A stretch of DNA of 9,204 nt from the NCBI GenBank assembly GCA_012513245.1, contig JAAZCN010000001.1:1-9204 (forward strand), in the 5' to 3' direction. The DNA comes from Synergistaceae bacterium. GTDB lineage: Bacteria > Synergistota > Synergistia > Synergistales > Synergistaceae. A model generated the notes under the pieces. That model saw only the letters and a program-made list of their open reading frames with translations. It searched no databases and was not told the DNA's origin. The position numbers and the translations under genes are program-made. This document shows positions 1 through 6,495 of this stretch, one piece after another; position 1 is the first letter of the stretch; the number at the start of each line of letters is the position of its first letter.

Positions 1-23
1 CGGCCTAGTGCGTTCTTTGCCAT
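1..23 (-). CDS. citF: Citrate lyase alpha subunit, first 7 codons only (cut by window edge)
   Basis: Only the start is inside the window. An ATG at 23-21 is followed by codons reading MAKNALG and then leaves the window. It sits one base after the citE stop (TAA at 27-25), and a GGAGGTG ribosome binding site lies inside the end of citE about 10 bases upstream. The N-terminus resembles the K-N-A-[LV]-G-R start common in anaerobe CitF proteins. CitF is the acetyl-ACP:citrate ACP-transferase of the citrate lyase complex, and citD-citE-citF is the usual order of these genes. The assignment rests mainly on position and on the short start. No catalytic region is visible. Confidence 0.75.
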
Positions 24-24
24 C

Positions 25-894
25 TTACTTCACCTCCAAAAGTCCGGCCTTGACGAGAGTGTATTCCGCTCTCTTGACTACCGGGACATCGACCATTCTT
101 CCATCAACAGTAACCGCGCCCTGGCCGCGTTCCGCAGCTTCCTTAGCTGCCGCGACTATCTTAAGGGCCTTCTCTATTTCCAGCTCTGTCGGGTCAAAAA
201 CATTATGTATGATCGGTATCTGGTTTGGATGGATGACGCTTTTTCCTTCAAAACCGAGCTGTTTTATGAATTCCGCCTCCTTGCGCAATCCCTCGTCATC
301 TGTCACTCTCGGGAATACCGTGTCAAGAGGATCGACGCCGGCAGCCCTCGCGGCAAAGACAAGCATGCGACGTACCCATTCAAGCTCTGTTCCTTCGTTT
401 GAACGGCTTGTCTTAAGGTCCGCGGTCAGATCTTCTCCGCCCGGAATTATCGCCGCCACACGCTGGGATGCTGTGGCTATGTCATAAGCGTTCCAAATCC
501 CCTTTGCTGTCTCGAGAAGACAGAATATCTTGGTCCGTCCAACAGGTATGCCGTTTTTTTCCTCTATTATCGAAAGTTCTTCGTCTATTATCTTCACTGT
601 TTTGGCATCATCGACCTTAGGAGCCCTGATTCCCTGCAATGCAGAAAAAGGTACTATGGCTGCAAGATCGTCTTTCCAGTATTCGGTATCTATTCCGTTT
701 ATGCGGACGGTTACTTCACAGTTGCCAAACTCACCCTGTTTAAGGAAATGCTGAACAAGGATCCTTGCTGTGTCCTTTTCAGCCATTGCGACCGCATCTT
801 CAAGGTCAAGAACAAGACCGTCGGAACCAAAGAGATATCCGCGCGTGAGCATGTTGGGGTTGTTACCGGGTAGGTACAGCATCGTACGACGCAT
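25..894 (-). CDS. citE: Citrate lyase beta subunit (citryl-ACP lyase), HpcH/HpaI aldolase family
   Basis: 289 residues, the normal length for CitE. It cleaves citryl-ACP to acetyl-ACP and oxaloacetate in the cytosolic citrate lyase complex with CitD and CitF. Visible family motifs in order: LYLPGNNPNM near residues 6-15, the SDGLVLDLEDAV block at 24-35, Arg64 in a VRING motif, APKVDDA at 91-97, LLETAKGIWNA at 126-136 with the probable metal-ligand Glu128, GGEDLTADL at 152-160 with the second acidic ligand Asp155, and the C-terminal SVIHPNQI stretch at 219-226. The start ATG (894-892) shares one base with the citD stop (TAATG), indicating translational coupling; the end is one base from citF. 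Because citramalate lyase of glutamate-fermenting clostridia has homologous subunits, (S)-citramalyl-ACP is an alternative substrate. CitE family and complex membership are secure; exact substrate is inferred. Confidence 0.95.
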   Translation of the reverse strand: MRRTMLYLPGNNPNMLTRGYLFGSDGLVLDLEDAVAMAEKDTARILVQHFLKQGEFGNCEVTVRINGIDTEYWKDDLAAIVPFSALQGIRAPKVDDAKTVKIIDEELSIIEEKNGIPVGRTKIFCLLETAKGIWNAYDIATASQRVAAIIPGGEDLTADLKTSRSNEGTELEWVRRMLVFAARAAGVDPLDTVFPRVTDDEGLRKEAEFIKQLGFEGKSVIHPNQIPIIHNVFDPTELEIEKALKIVAAAKEAAERGQGAVTVDGRMVDVPVVKRAEYTLVKAGLLEVK

Positions 895-1163
895 TATCTC
901 TCACCCCTCATAAGCCTTTTTATAGCGGCTTCAACCCTTGCTCCAAGAACGATATCCAGGGCTCCGTTGTCCTGGACCGAAATGTCGATATCTTTTACGT
1001 TCATCGAAGTGATCACATCCGCCGTCTTTTTTTTCATGGCTGACTTGAACCTTGCAGCGCTGCTTCCGGCTATCTGAATTTTCACACCGGCACCCGGAAC
1101 TGCTTCTGATACTGTTACAAGACAGTCCATTGATTCCAGTGTTCCGGCCTGAGCTGTATTCAT
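894..1163 (-). CDS. citD: Citrate lyase gamma subunit (acyl carrier protein)
   Basis: 89 residues, typical of CitD (about 90-100). This is the small acyl carrier of citrate lyase. It carries the 2'-(5''-phosphoribosyl)-3'-dephospho-CoA prosthetic group through a phosphodiester on a serine. The signature AGTLES at residues 6-11 is present, making Ser11 the attachment residue by comparison with E. coli CitD. The C-terminal NGALD..L.ARVEAAI block also matches the family. A GGGAGGT Shine-Dalgarno at 1178-1172 lies 8 bases before the ATG, supporting this start. Its stop overlaps the citE start. The genes for prosthetic-group synthesis and lyase activation (citX, citG, citC) are not in the window and would be expected downstream of citF or elsewhere. 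A large stem-loop at 1195-1244 lies just upstream of its ribosome binding site. Confidence 0.95.
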   Translation of the reverse strand: MNTAQAGTLESMDCLVTVSEAVPGAGVKIQIAGSSAARFKSAMKKKTADVITSMNVKDIDISVQDNGALDIVLGARVEAAIKRLMRGER

Positions 1164-1194
1164 GGTATTTTACCTCCCTGTTCATCTCATGGAG

Positions 1195-1244
1195 AAACGG
1201 TCTGCCTGCCCGTCTCAACTGAGAGCTGGGAAGGCAGACCGTTT
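1195..1244 (-). other. Perfect 13-bp inverted repeat (stem-loop) in the leader of citD
   Basis: Arms AAACGGTCTGCCT (1195-1207) and AGGCAGACCGTTT (1232-1244) are exact reverse complements. Inside, after one mismatch, CCC (1209-1211) can pair with GGG (1228-1230), and TCTC/GAGA (1213-1216 and 1221-1224) close a four-base loop. On the transcribed minus strand the stem is followed by only three T and then CTCCATG, so it does not look like an intrinsic terminator. It ends 16 bases before the citD Shine-Dalgarno. On the plus strand it is followed by a T-rich tail reaching 1260, so it could terminate antisense transcription. It may mark an RNA processing or stability point separating citDEF from the upstream genes. 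Confidence 0.7.
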
Positions 1245-1266
1245 ATTTGTTTAGTTTTTTAAGTTC

Positions 1267-1289
1267 TTCAGTTTTGTCGCTTAACTGAA
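1267..1289 (-). other. Small 7-bp inverted repeat after the dehydrogenase gene
   Basis: TTCAGTT (1267-1273) and AACTGAA (1283-1289) are exact reverse complements around a nine-base loop, starting 29 bases after the dehydrogenase stop. No T-run follows on the minus strand. It is a weak hairpin that may act together with the larger one at 1195-1244 or be chance. Confidence 0.35.
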
Positions 1290-1318
1290 ATAGCAAAGCC
1301 AATCTTTTACTATATGGC

Positions 1319-2584
1319 CTAATCGTTGAATCCTATCAGGCTGGCCTCGTCCCATGCGCACATCTTATTGACTTTTGTTTTTGCTGCTTCAAGTTTCGTA
1401 CCTTTAAATTCAGGATCGATTTTTCCTGCGATGGCTGCTGCCATGTCAATAGTACTGGCTGCATTCTTTTCCCAGTCGGGATCACCGCGGAAATCGCGGA
1501 GAACATCGTATGTAAGAGTTCCCGGTTTGTTCTCAACAAGAACTTCACCAAGAGCCTTTTCGATCTTTGCCGCGGCTTCATCAAGACCCAGATATTCAAG
1601 CATCATTTTAGCAGTGAGAACCATTGCACTTGGGTTAACTCTGTACTGGTGAGCATACTTCGGCACTGAACCGCTGCTGGGCTCAAAGAGAGCTGCATCT
1701 TTGCCTATGTTTCCGCTCGGAGCAAAGCCCAAGCCGCCGGTAAGCTGAGATGCTTCGTCAGAGAGAATGTCTCCGAATAGGTTGCTGGCAACTACTACGC
1801 TATATGCTTCCGGGTTCTTAATAAGCCACATAGCTGTTGCATCTGCATTTTCTTCATACGCCTTAATACCATACTGCTCATATTCTTTTGCTACTTCAAA
1901 GAATACTTTCTTCATCATTCCACAGGTCTCACGGATGACGTTTGCTTTGTTGCAGGAATGCACGGTCTTGCGGCCGGTCGCCTTAGCATATTCGAATGCG
2001 GCACGGATAATGCGTTCGCAGCCGTCATGCGTAAATATGCGCCATGATACCGCGACGTCACGACCTTTGAATCTCTCCATTCCTTCATGAAGGTCAAACA
2101 TCTCTTTAGAAAGGGGATGAAACTCAACTGCAGAATAGAGGCCCTCAGTGTTTTCACGGAACATAACGATATCGATTTCAGGATCCTTGGCAAGCGGGGT
2201 GCCTATTCCGGGGATTTTCTTCGCAGGACGAAGATTGATGTAAAGATCGAAGAGCTGACGCATCTGGAGGATAGCTGATTTAAATCCCTTTACGCCGGCT
2301 TTTGATGTGATAGCTGCCATGAGAGTTGCGTCTGTTTCGCGAATAGATTTGATAGTTTCAGGCGGAACTGTGTTGCAGCGGGGGTCACCCACACCGAATT
2401 TCTTGTTTGATCTTTCCCACATGCACCAGCCGAGGTCAGCGCGGACCCAATCGATTGGCAGATTAAGTGATTCAAGGACAAGAAGCGCGCCCTCCATCAT
2501 GTCGAAACCGGAGTCATCTCCAGCCATGTAACATACCTTGTAACGATCTTTCTGTTCCTTTACTTTGAGAACATTGCCTGACAT
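1319..2584 (-). CDS. Isocitrate/isopropylmalate-family dehydrogenase, probably NADP-dependent isocitrate dehydrogenase
   Basis: 421 residues. Decarboxylating beta-hydroxyacid dehydrogenase; expected reaction isocitrate + NADP = 2-oxoglutarate + CO2 + NADPH, or the reverse. By manual comparison with E. coli Icd, substrate and metal residues are kept: Ser103, Arg109, Arg119, FREN with Arg143, Tyr150, Lys213, Asp248, Asp272 and Asp276. The coenzyme loop reads PKYAHQYRVNP (308-318), keeping the Lys-Tyr and Val at positions 344, 345 and 351 of E. coli Icd, which favours NADP. Two oddities: the usual GDGIG near the N-terminus is GDDSG (22-26), and the loop histidine (EATHG in E. coli) is Ser304. 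About 55 residues follow the usual family end near DFRG. The start follows AGAGGAGGAAACAAT, a strong ribosome binding site. Neighbouring hydro-lyases and citrate lyase support isocitrate, but homoisocitrate or 3-methylmalate cannot be excluded. Confidence 0.88.
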   Translation of the reverse strand: MSGNVLKVKEQKDRYKVCYMAGDDSGFDMMEGALLVLESLNLPIDWVRADLGWCMWERSNKKFGVGDPRCNTVPPETIKSIRETDATLMAAITSKAGVKGFKSAILQMRQLFDLYINLRPAKKIPGIGTPLAKDPEIDIVMFRENTEGLYSAVEFHPLSKEMFDLHEGMERFKGRDVAVSWRIFTHDGCERIIRAAFEYAKATGRKTVHSCNKANVIRETCGMMKKVFFEVAKEYEQYGIKAYEENADATAMWLIKNPEAYSVVVASNLFGDILSDEASQLTGGLGFAPSGNIGKDAALFEPSSGSVPKYAHQYRVNPSAMVLTAKMMLEYLGLDEAAAKIEKALGEVLVENKPGTLTYDVLRDFRGDPDWEKNAASTIDMAAAIAGKIDPEFKGTKLEAAKTKVNKMCAWDEASLIGFND

Positions 2585-2645
2585 ATTGTTTCCTCCTCTT
2601 AATTTCTACTTTTTATTTGATAACCGCCCGGGTGATCTTTACATT

Positions 2646-2705
2646 AAAGTTAGATCCTGCTTAAGATCCGAACCAGACGGCCTAAAACCTGCGTTATCTA
2701 ACTTT
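2646..2705 (-). other. Long stem-loop between a small hydro-lyase subunit and the dehydrogenase
   Basis: AAAGTTAGAT (2646-2655) and ATCTAACTTT (2696-2705) are exact 10-base reverse complements enclosing 40 bases. An inner CCG/CGG pair (2668-2670, 2678-2680) could form a smaller hairpin. It begins 9 bases after the upstream stop codon. The transcribed strand continues AATGTAAAG, with no U-tract, so a simple terminator is unlikely. A 3' stability or processing element for the preceding pair of cistrons is the more likely role. Confidence 0.6.
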
Positions 2706-2714
2706 TGTCGAGTC

Positions 2715-3209
2715 TTATGCGAGCCCGAGCGACTTCTTGACGTGAGGAATAAGTCCGCCGTCTTTGATGAGTCCCTGTACAAATTCGGGATATGCCGGAA
2801 ACTTGAACTCTTTTCCGTTGGCTTTGATCACGCCGTTTTCGAAGTCGACCTCTATCTCATCACCCATGTTGATAGCATCGACCGCATCGGGACATACGAT
2901 GATGGGAAGACCTTCGTTGAGACAGTTGCGATAGTAGATGCGTGCGAAGCTCTTTGCAATAATGACTGCAATGCCGCGTTCTTTAATGCATGTTACGGCT
3001 TGTTCACGGCTGGAACCACATCCCCAGTTTTTACCTCCGACGATAATGTCGCCGGGTTTGGCGTTCTTGTTGAACTCCATGTCGAGGTCTTCAAGAGCGA
3101 CCTTAGCCATTTCAGAGCGTTCCTTTATGGTATACGTGTACTTACCGGGGAAAATAACGTCTGTGTTTATGTCGTCGCCATATTTCCAAACTTTACCTTT
3201 GATAGACAT
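2715..3209 (-). CDS. LeuD-type small subunit of an aconitase-family hydro-lyase (pair B)
   Basis: 164 residues, the compact length of archaeal-type LeuD/HacB small (swivel-domain) subunits. It partners the large subunit encoded directly upstream, one base away, in an iron-sulfur hydro-lyase that interconverts a 2-hydroxy and a 3-hydroxy acid through a cis-alkene. Visible motifs: GKVWKYGDDINTDVI at 5-19, the substrate loop PGKYTYT at 21-27, and the GSSRE active-site motif at 65-69, equivalent to Ser642-Ser643-Arg644 of mitochondrial aconitase. The conserved SFARIYYRNCLNEGLP stretch follows at 87-102. The substrate loop has no arginine where LeuD-type homoaconitases often carry one, so substrate should not be read from the generic LeuD label. 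The start is supported by GGGAGG within the end of the upstream gene, suggesting translational coupling. Aconitase, isopropylmalate isomerase-like or mesaconase activity are all possible. Confidence 0.9.
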   Translation of the reverse strand: MSIKGKVWKYGDDINTDVIFPGKYTYTIKERSEMAKVALEDLDMEFNKNAKPGDIIVGGKNWGCGSSREQAVTCIKERGIAVIIAKSFARIYYRNCLNEGLPIIVCPDAVDAINMGDEIEVDFENGVIKANGKEFKFPAYPEFVQGLIKDGGLIPHVKKSLGLA

Positions 3210-3210
3210 G

Positions 3211-4467
3211 TTAAAGCGCCTCCCTCGGATCGGAGATCTCGCCCTTGAGGGCTGATGCCGCGACCGTCATCGGGCTTGCAAGGTAGATAAAGCTGTCCTT
3301 GTCACCCATGCGGCCTTTGAAGTTACGGTTTGCTGTGCTGATAGCGACTTCTGTCGGTGCGAGGATACCTTCGTGGTTGCCCATACAGGGTCCACAGCCC
3401 GGGTTGCAGATAACGCACCCTGAATCGAGGAATACGTCCAGAAGTCCCTCTTTCATTGCCTGGCGGTAGACTATCCAGGAAGCAGGGATGACTATTGTAC
3501 GGACAGCTATTTTTTTGCCCTTTAGAATGGCCGCAGCTGCGCGGAGGTCTTCGATGCGTCCGTTGGTGCAGCTTCCCAGGAATGCCTCATGGATCTTTGT
3601 GCCTTTTACTTCACTGATCGGAGCATAGTTATCCACCGTGTGCGGTTTTGCCACGCCGGGTTCGATGTCTCCGAGGTCGTAGTGATACTCGGCTACGTAT
3701 ACTGCGTCTTCATCAGCCCAGAGGGGCTCCCAGCAGTCGCATTTCGCATTGTCCTTTATTGCATCGAGGACTTTCTGGTCAGGTCTGCATACTGCGTTCT
3801 TAGCTCCGAACTCGATACCCATGTTGCAGAGGGTCATTCTCTCTGCAATGCTCATGTTTTCGATCCCGTCGCCATGGAATTCAACGCTCATGTAGTCCGC
3901 TCCATCAGACCTTACGTCTCCGATGAACTTAAGGATGAAGTCCTTTGCGGATACGCCGGGTTTAAATTTACCGGTGACTACAACTTTCATGCTTTCCGGG
4001 ACTTTGAACCAGATTTTGCCTGTCGCCCATGCCGCTGCCATTTCCGAGCGTCCGATGCCTGTCGAGAATGCTCCGTAGGCCCCGTATGTACAGGTGTGGC
4101 TGTCGCTTCCAACCATGATAAGTCCGGGAAGGGCAAAGCCTTCCTCGCACATTTTCTGGTGGCATACTCCGCCGTCGCTGGTCACGTCATAAAAATGCTT
4201 AATTCCCTGCTCTGCCGAGAACTCGCGGACTTCCTTGTGGTTCACCGCATGATCGCTGGAAGGCGCCGGGACCGCGTGGTCTAAGATGAATACGATGCGC
4301 TCGGGCTTCCAAACGTTTTTAACGCCAATTTTCTTGAATATTCTTGCGATAGGAGCCCCGTTGTCGTGGCTCATGCACCAGTCAGGCTCTACTGTTACTA
4401 CCTGGTTGGCTACGACATCATAGCCCGCAGCTCTGCCAAGTGCCTTTTCGGCAAATGTCTTGCCCAT
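3211..4467 (-). CDS. LeuC-type large subunit of an aconitase-family hydro-lyase (pair B, canonical active site)
   Basis: 418 residues, standard for archaeal-type LeuC. It binds the catalytic [4Fe-4S] cluster and works with the adjoining small subunit. Cluster ligands are Cys300 (GSCTNGR), Cys358 and Cys361 (PGCGPC). By comparison with mitochondrial aconitase, active-site residues are intact: Asp63-His64 (LDHAVP), His103 (VCHQ), Asp122-Ser123-His124 (SDSHT), and Arg381 and Arg386 in NRNFKGR. With an isocitrate-type dehydrogenase and citrate lyase downstream, this pair is the better candidate for the citrate/isocitrate step; 3-isopropylmalate, homoaconitate, citramalate/mesaconate or methylmalate chemistry cannot be excluded. 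No isopropylmalate synthase gene is nearby, so a leucine role is not favoured. The ribosome binding site AGGGAG is about 13 bases from the ATG, slightly long. It starts 172 bases after the preceding small-subunit gene, so an internal promoter is possible, though none was convincing. Confidence 0.92.
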   Translation of the reverse strand: MGKTFAEKALGRAAGYDVVANQVVTVEPDWCMSHDNGAPIARIFKKIGVKNVWKPERIVFILDHAVPAPSSDHAVNHKEVREFSAEQGIKHFYDVTSDGGVCHQKMCEEGFALPGLIMVGSDSHTCTYGAYGAFSTGIGRSEMAAAWATGKIWFKVPESMKVVVTGKFKPGVSAKDFILKFIGDVRSDGADYMSVEFHGDGIENMSIAERMTLCNMGIEFGAKNAVCRPDQKVLDAIKDNAKCDCWEPLWADEDAVYVAEYHYDLGDIEPGVAKPHTVDNYAPISEVKGTKIHEAFLGSCTNGRIEDLRAAAAILKGKKIAVRTIVIPASWIVYRQAMKEGLLDVFLDSGCVICNPGCGPCMGNHEGILAPTEVAISTANRNFKGRMGDKDSFIYLASPMTVAASALKGEISDPREAL

Positions 4468-4570
4468 TTTACTTTCACGCTCCCTGTTTTGAATAAATTA
4501 AAACCTTTAGTGAAATATATTTTCTGTATAGGTGAAGCAATAGTGATACGATCGTAAAAAAACCAATGAT

Positions 4571-4625
4571 CATCAGATGACCGTTTCACTGATGTGTGCT
4601 GCTGCAATTTATCTGCAGCAGCACA
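4571..4625 (-). other. Strong 12-bp stem-loop plus adjoining 6-bp stem in the gap between the two hydro-lyase pairs
   Basis: TGTGCTGCTGCA (4595-4606) and TGCAGCAGCACA (4614-4625) are exact reverse complements with a seven-base loop. In minus-strand sense the stem begins 14 bases after the stop of pair A's small subunit. A second inverted repeat, CATCAG (4571-4576) with CTGATG (4589-4594), directly adjoins it. A run of seven T occurs on the transcribed strand only about ten bases beyond the second stem, so partial termination is possible but the geometry is poor for a classical terminator. A protective 3' structure or processing site fits better. Confidence 0.65.
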
Positions 4626-4639
4626 GCAAAACCACAGTT

Positions 4640-5170
4640 TTATTTTTTCTTTGCTGCAGCCTGATCCTTGAGGTATTCCATAAGGCCGCCGGCCTGCATT
4701 ATATCGTTTTCAAGATCACTGACCGCGTCGCCGTGGAATTCATGTCCACTGGTCACATCTTTGATGGTCCCTGTTGAAAGTTCAACTTCAAGCTGGTCTC
4801 CGTCCTTGATCTTCCCCTCTTTGATAGCATCTGAGAAACCTTTAACAAAGAGGACGGGGTAGCCGTTGTTGATTGCGTTGCGGTAGTAGATGCGCGAACA
4901 TGTTTCGGCAAGCACTACCGGAACACCGGCGTATTTTATGCAATATACCGCATGTTCACGGCTTGAGCCTGCTCCGAAGTTCTTTCCGGCCACTACAAAA
5001 TCCCCGGGTTTTACTTCCTTTGCAAAATGTTCTTTGCCGGGGAAGTACTCGAACGCATACTGCGGCATGTTTTCGGGATCTGTCTCAGCAAGATATTTGT
5101 TATGGTAGATGAGGTCAGTATCAACGTCATCACCGAATACCCACGCTCTGCCCTTGAGAATTTCGCTCAT
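4640..5170 (-). CDS. LeuD-type small subunit of an aconitase-family hydro-lyase (pair A)
   Basis: 176 residues, slightly longer than the pair B small subunit. The swivel-domain partner of the large subunit encoded just upstream (15-base gap, GAGGAGGAAG ribosome binding site). Motifs: GRAWVFGDDVDTDLI at 7-21, substrate loop HNKYLAET at 23-30, GSSRE at 68-72, and SRIYYRNAINNGYP at 92-105. The region after the substrate loop, around YAFEYFPGKEHFAKEV (38-53), is longer than in pair B, and the tail ends in a lysine-rich AAAKKK. The substrate loop differs clearly from that of pair B (KYLAET versus KYTYT), which suggests that the two pairs act on different substrates rather than being a simple duplication. 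No specific substrate can be assigned from sequence alone. Confidence 0.9.
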   Translation of the reverse strand: MSEILKGRAWVFGDDVDTDLIYHNKYLAETDPENMPQYAFEYFPGKEHFAKEVKPGDFVVAGKNFGAGSSREHAVYCIKYAGVPVVLAETCSRIYYRNAINNGYPVLFVKGFSDAIKEGKIKDGDQLEVELSTGTIKDVTSGHEFHGDAVSDLENDIMQAGGLMEYLKDQAAAKKK

Positions 5171-5185
5171 GTCAATCTTCCTCCT

Positions 5186-6466
5186 CTAGCCCAGAATATC
5201 TCTGGGATCAGTGATAACACCTTTGACTGCCGTTGCCATTGCAGACATGGGGCTCATAAGGTAAGTGTGACTCCCCTTGCCGACCTTGCCGATAAAGTTG
5301 CGGTTCGTGGTCGAACATCCGATATCTCCGCTGGGAAGGGCTCCGTAGTGCTCCGCTGTGCAGAGTGCACAGGTCGCGTTGGTGAATACTATTCCCGCCT
5401 CGATGAATTTTTCAATCATTCCCGCCTTCGCACATGCAAGCTGAACTTCCATTGTACTCGGGGTGATTATCGTACGGACATTCGGACTTACCTTGCCGCC
5501 GCCTGCCATCAGAACATCGTAGGCTGCCTTGATATCTTCAAAACGTCCGTTCGAGCATGATCCGATGTGGACCTGATCGACCGCTGTTCCTGCAACTTCT
5601 CTGACAGGCTTCACGTTGTCCGGGGCATCCGGGCATGACGCGAGGGGTTCAAGATCAGTCACGTCGTATTTGAGGACCTTGCAGTACTCAGCGTCAAGAT
5701 CTGCGGAGAGTTCTTTCACTCTCTTCTCAACTTCCGGCCCGGCGCGATCCACGAGCCATTTCAGAACTTCACCATTCGGCATTATGATAGGAACCTTTCC
5801 GCTCATCTCAGTGACCATTGAACAGAGGGTAATGCGCTCTGCAAGATTTGCGTTTTCTATCGTCTCGCCTGTAAATTCAACTGCAAGGAAGTCCATTCCA
5901 CCTGCGCCAAGGTCTCCTACTATATGGGTAAGGAGGTCTCTCATGCTGACGCCCTTCTGGAATTTTCCTGTAACTTCGATCTTCATTGTTTCAGGAACGC
6001 GGAACCAGTTAGTGCCATTGATCCAGGAGGCTGCGATGTCTGAGTTGCCGACACCTGTTGCAAATGCGCCAACGCCGCCAAGGAGGTTCATGTGGCTGTC
6101 TGTCCCGAGCACTACGTCACCGGGCTTGATCATTCCGGCTTCAAGCATTACGTGCTGCCCGATACCATGGTTGATGTCGAAGACACGTTTGATACCCTGT
6201 TTCTTTGCGAACTCGCGGATTATCTTCTGGTTTGTGGATACCTTCTCAGAGTGTGAAGGTGCCTGGAGGTCGAAGGTAAATGCAATCTTATCGGGATCCC
6301 ATACCTTCGCGTCTGCTCCCATTTCTTTCTCAAACTGCAGTACGCAGTTTGCTCCACCAAAGTCGCGTGCAGTCGACCAGTCTATCTTGCACCATACTCG
6401 ATCTCCAATTTTTACGGGTTTACCTGCCGCCCGCTCCATGATCTTGACTATTGCTGTCTTGCCCAT
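5186..6466 (-). CDS. Divergent LeuC-type large subunit of an aconitase-family hydro-lyase (pair A)
   Basis: 426 residues, normal LeuC length. Cluster cysteines are kept: Cys304 (GSCSNGR), Cys366 and Cys369 (TCALC), although the usual PGCGPC context is NATCALC. Aligning by eye with pair B, which runs in step without gaps across residues 63-86, shows substitutions at canonical aconitase active-site positions. The Asp-His of the LDHAVP motif is Asp66-Leu67 (FDLQAP); the CHQ motif is Gly-Gln104-His105; DSHT is DSHM (123-126); the second arginine of NRNFxGR is Lys394, while Arg389 stays. The fold is intact (KIEVTGKFQKGVS, VEFTGETIENANLAERITL), the reading frame is clean, and a matching small subunit follows, so it is not a pseudogene. 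A changed substrate or altered base catalysis is the likely meaning. Preceded by GGAGGG and separated by 29 bases from the HD gene. Confidence 0.9.
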   Translation of the reverse strand: MGKTAIVKIMERAAGKPVKIGDRVWCKIDWSTARDFGGANCVLQFEKEMGADAKVWDPDKIAFTFDLQAPSHSEKVSTNQKIIREFAKKQGIKRVFDINHGIGQHVMLEAGMIKPGDVVLGTDSHMNLLGGVGAFATGVGNSDIAASWINGTNWFRVPETMKIEVTGKFQKGVSMRDLLTHIVGDLGAGGMDFLAVEFTGETIENANLAERITLCSMVTEMSGKVPIIMPNGEVLKWLVDRAGPEVEKRVKELSADLDAEYCKVLKYDVTDLEPLASCPDAPDNVKPVREVAGTAVDQVHIGSCSNGRFEDIKAAYDVLMAGGGKVSPNVRTIITPSTMEVQLACAKAGMIEKFIEAGIVFTNATCALCTAEHYGALPSGDIGCSTTNRNFIGKVGKGSHTYLMSPMSAMATAVKGVITDPRDILG

Positions 6467-6495
6467 GTCGGTTATCCCTCCGTTTTCTAAACTGC

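Noticed and set aside
1195..1244. Intrinsic terminator ending the operon before citD
   Set aside because: On the transcribed minus strand only three T follow the stem, and no promoter was found between the hairpin and citD.
2565..4284. Plus-strand open frames of about 227-231 codons (2565-3248 and 3589-4284)
   Set aside because: They run antisense to strongly conserved dehydrogenase and hydro-lyase genes and show no family motif or ribosome binding site.
2715..4467. Leucine biosynthesis (isopropylmalate isomerase) as the role of the LeuC/LeuD-like pairs
   Set aside because: There is no isopropylmalate synthase gene nearby, the dehydrogenase carries isocitrate-dehydrogenase-like NADP residues, and citrate lyase genes follow, so a citrate-type or related catabolic role fits better. 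It is not strictly excluded.
4490..4560. Internal promoter before the pair B large-subunit gene
   Set aside because: Candidate hexamers such as TTGCTT with TATATT have spacing of about 15 bases and weak matches, so the evidence is too weak to list it as a feature.
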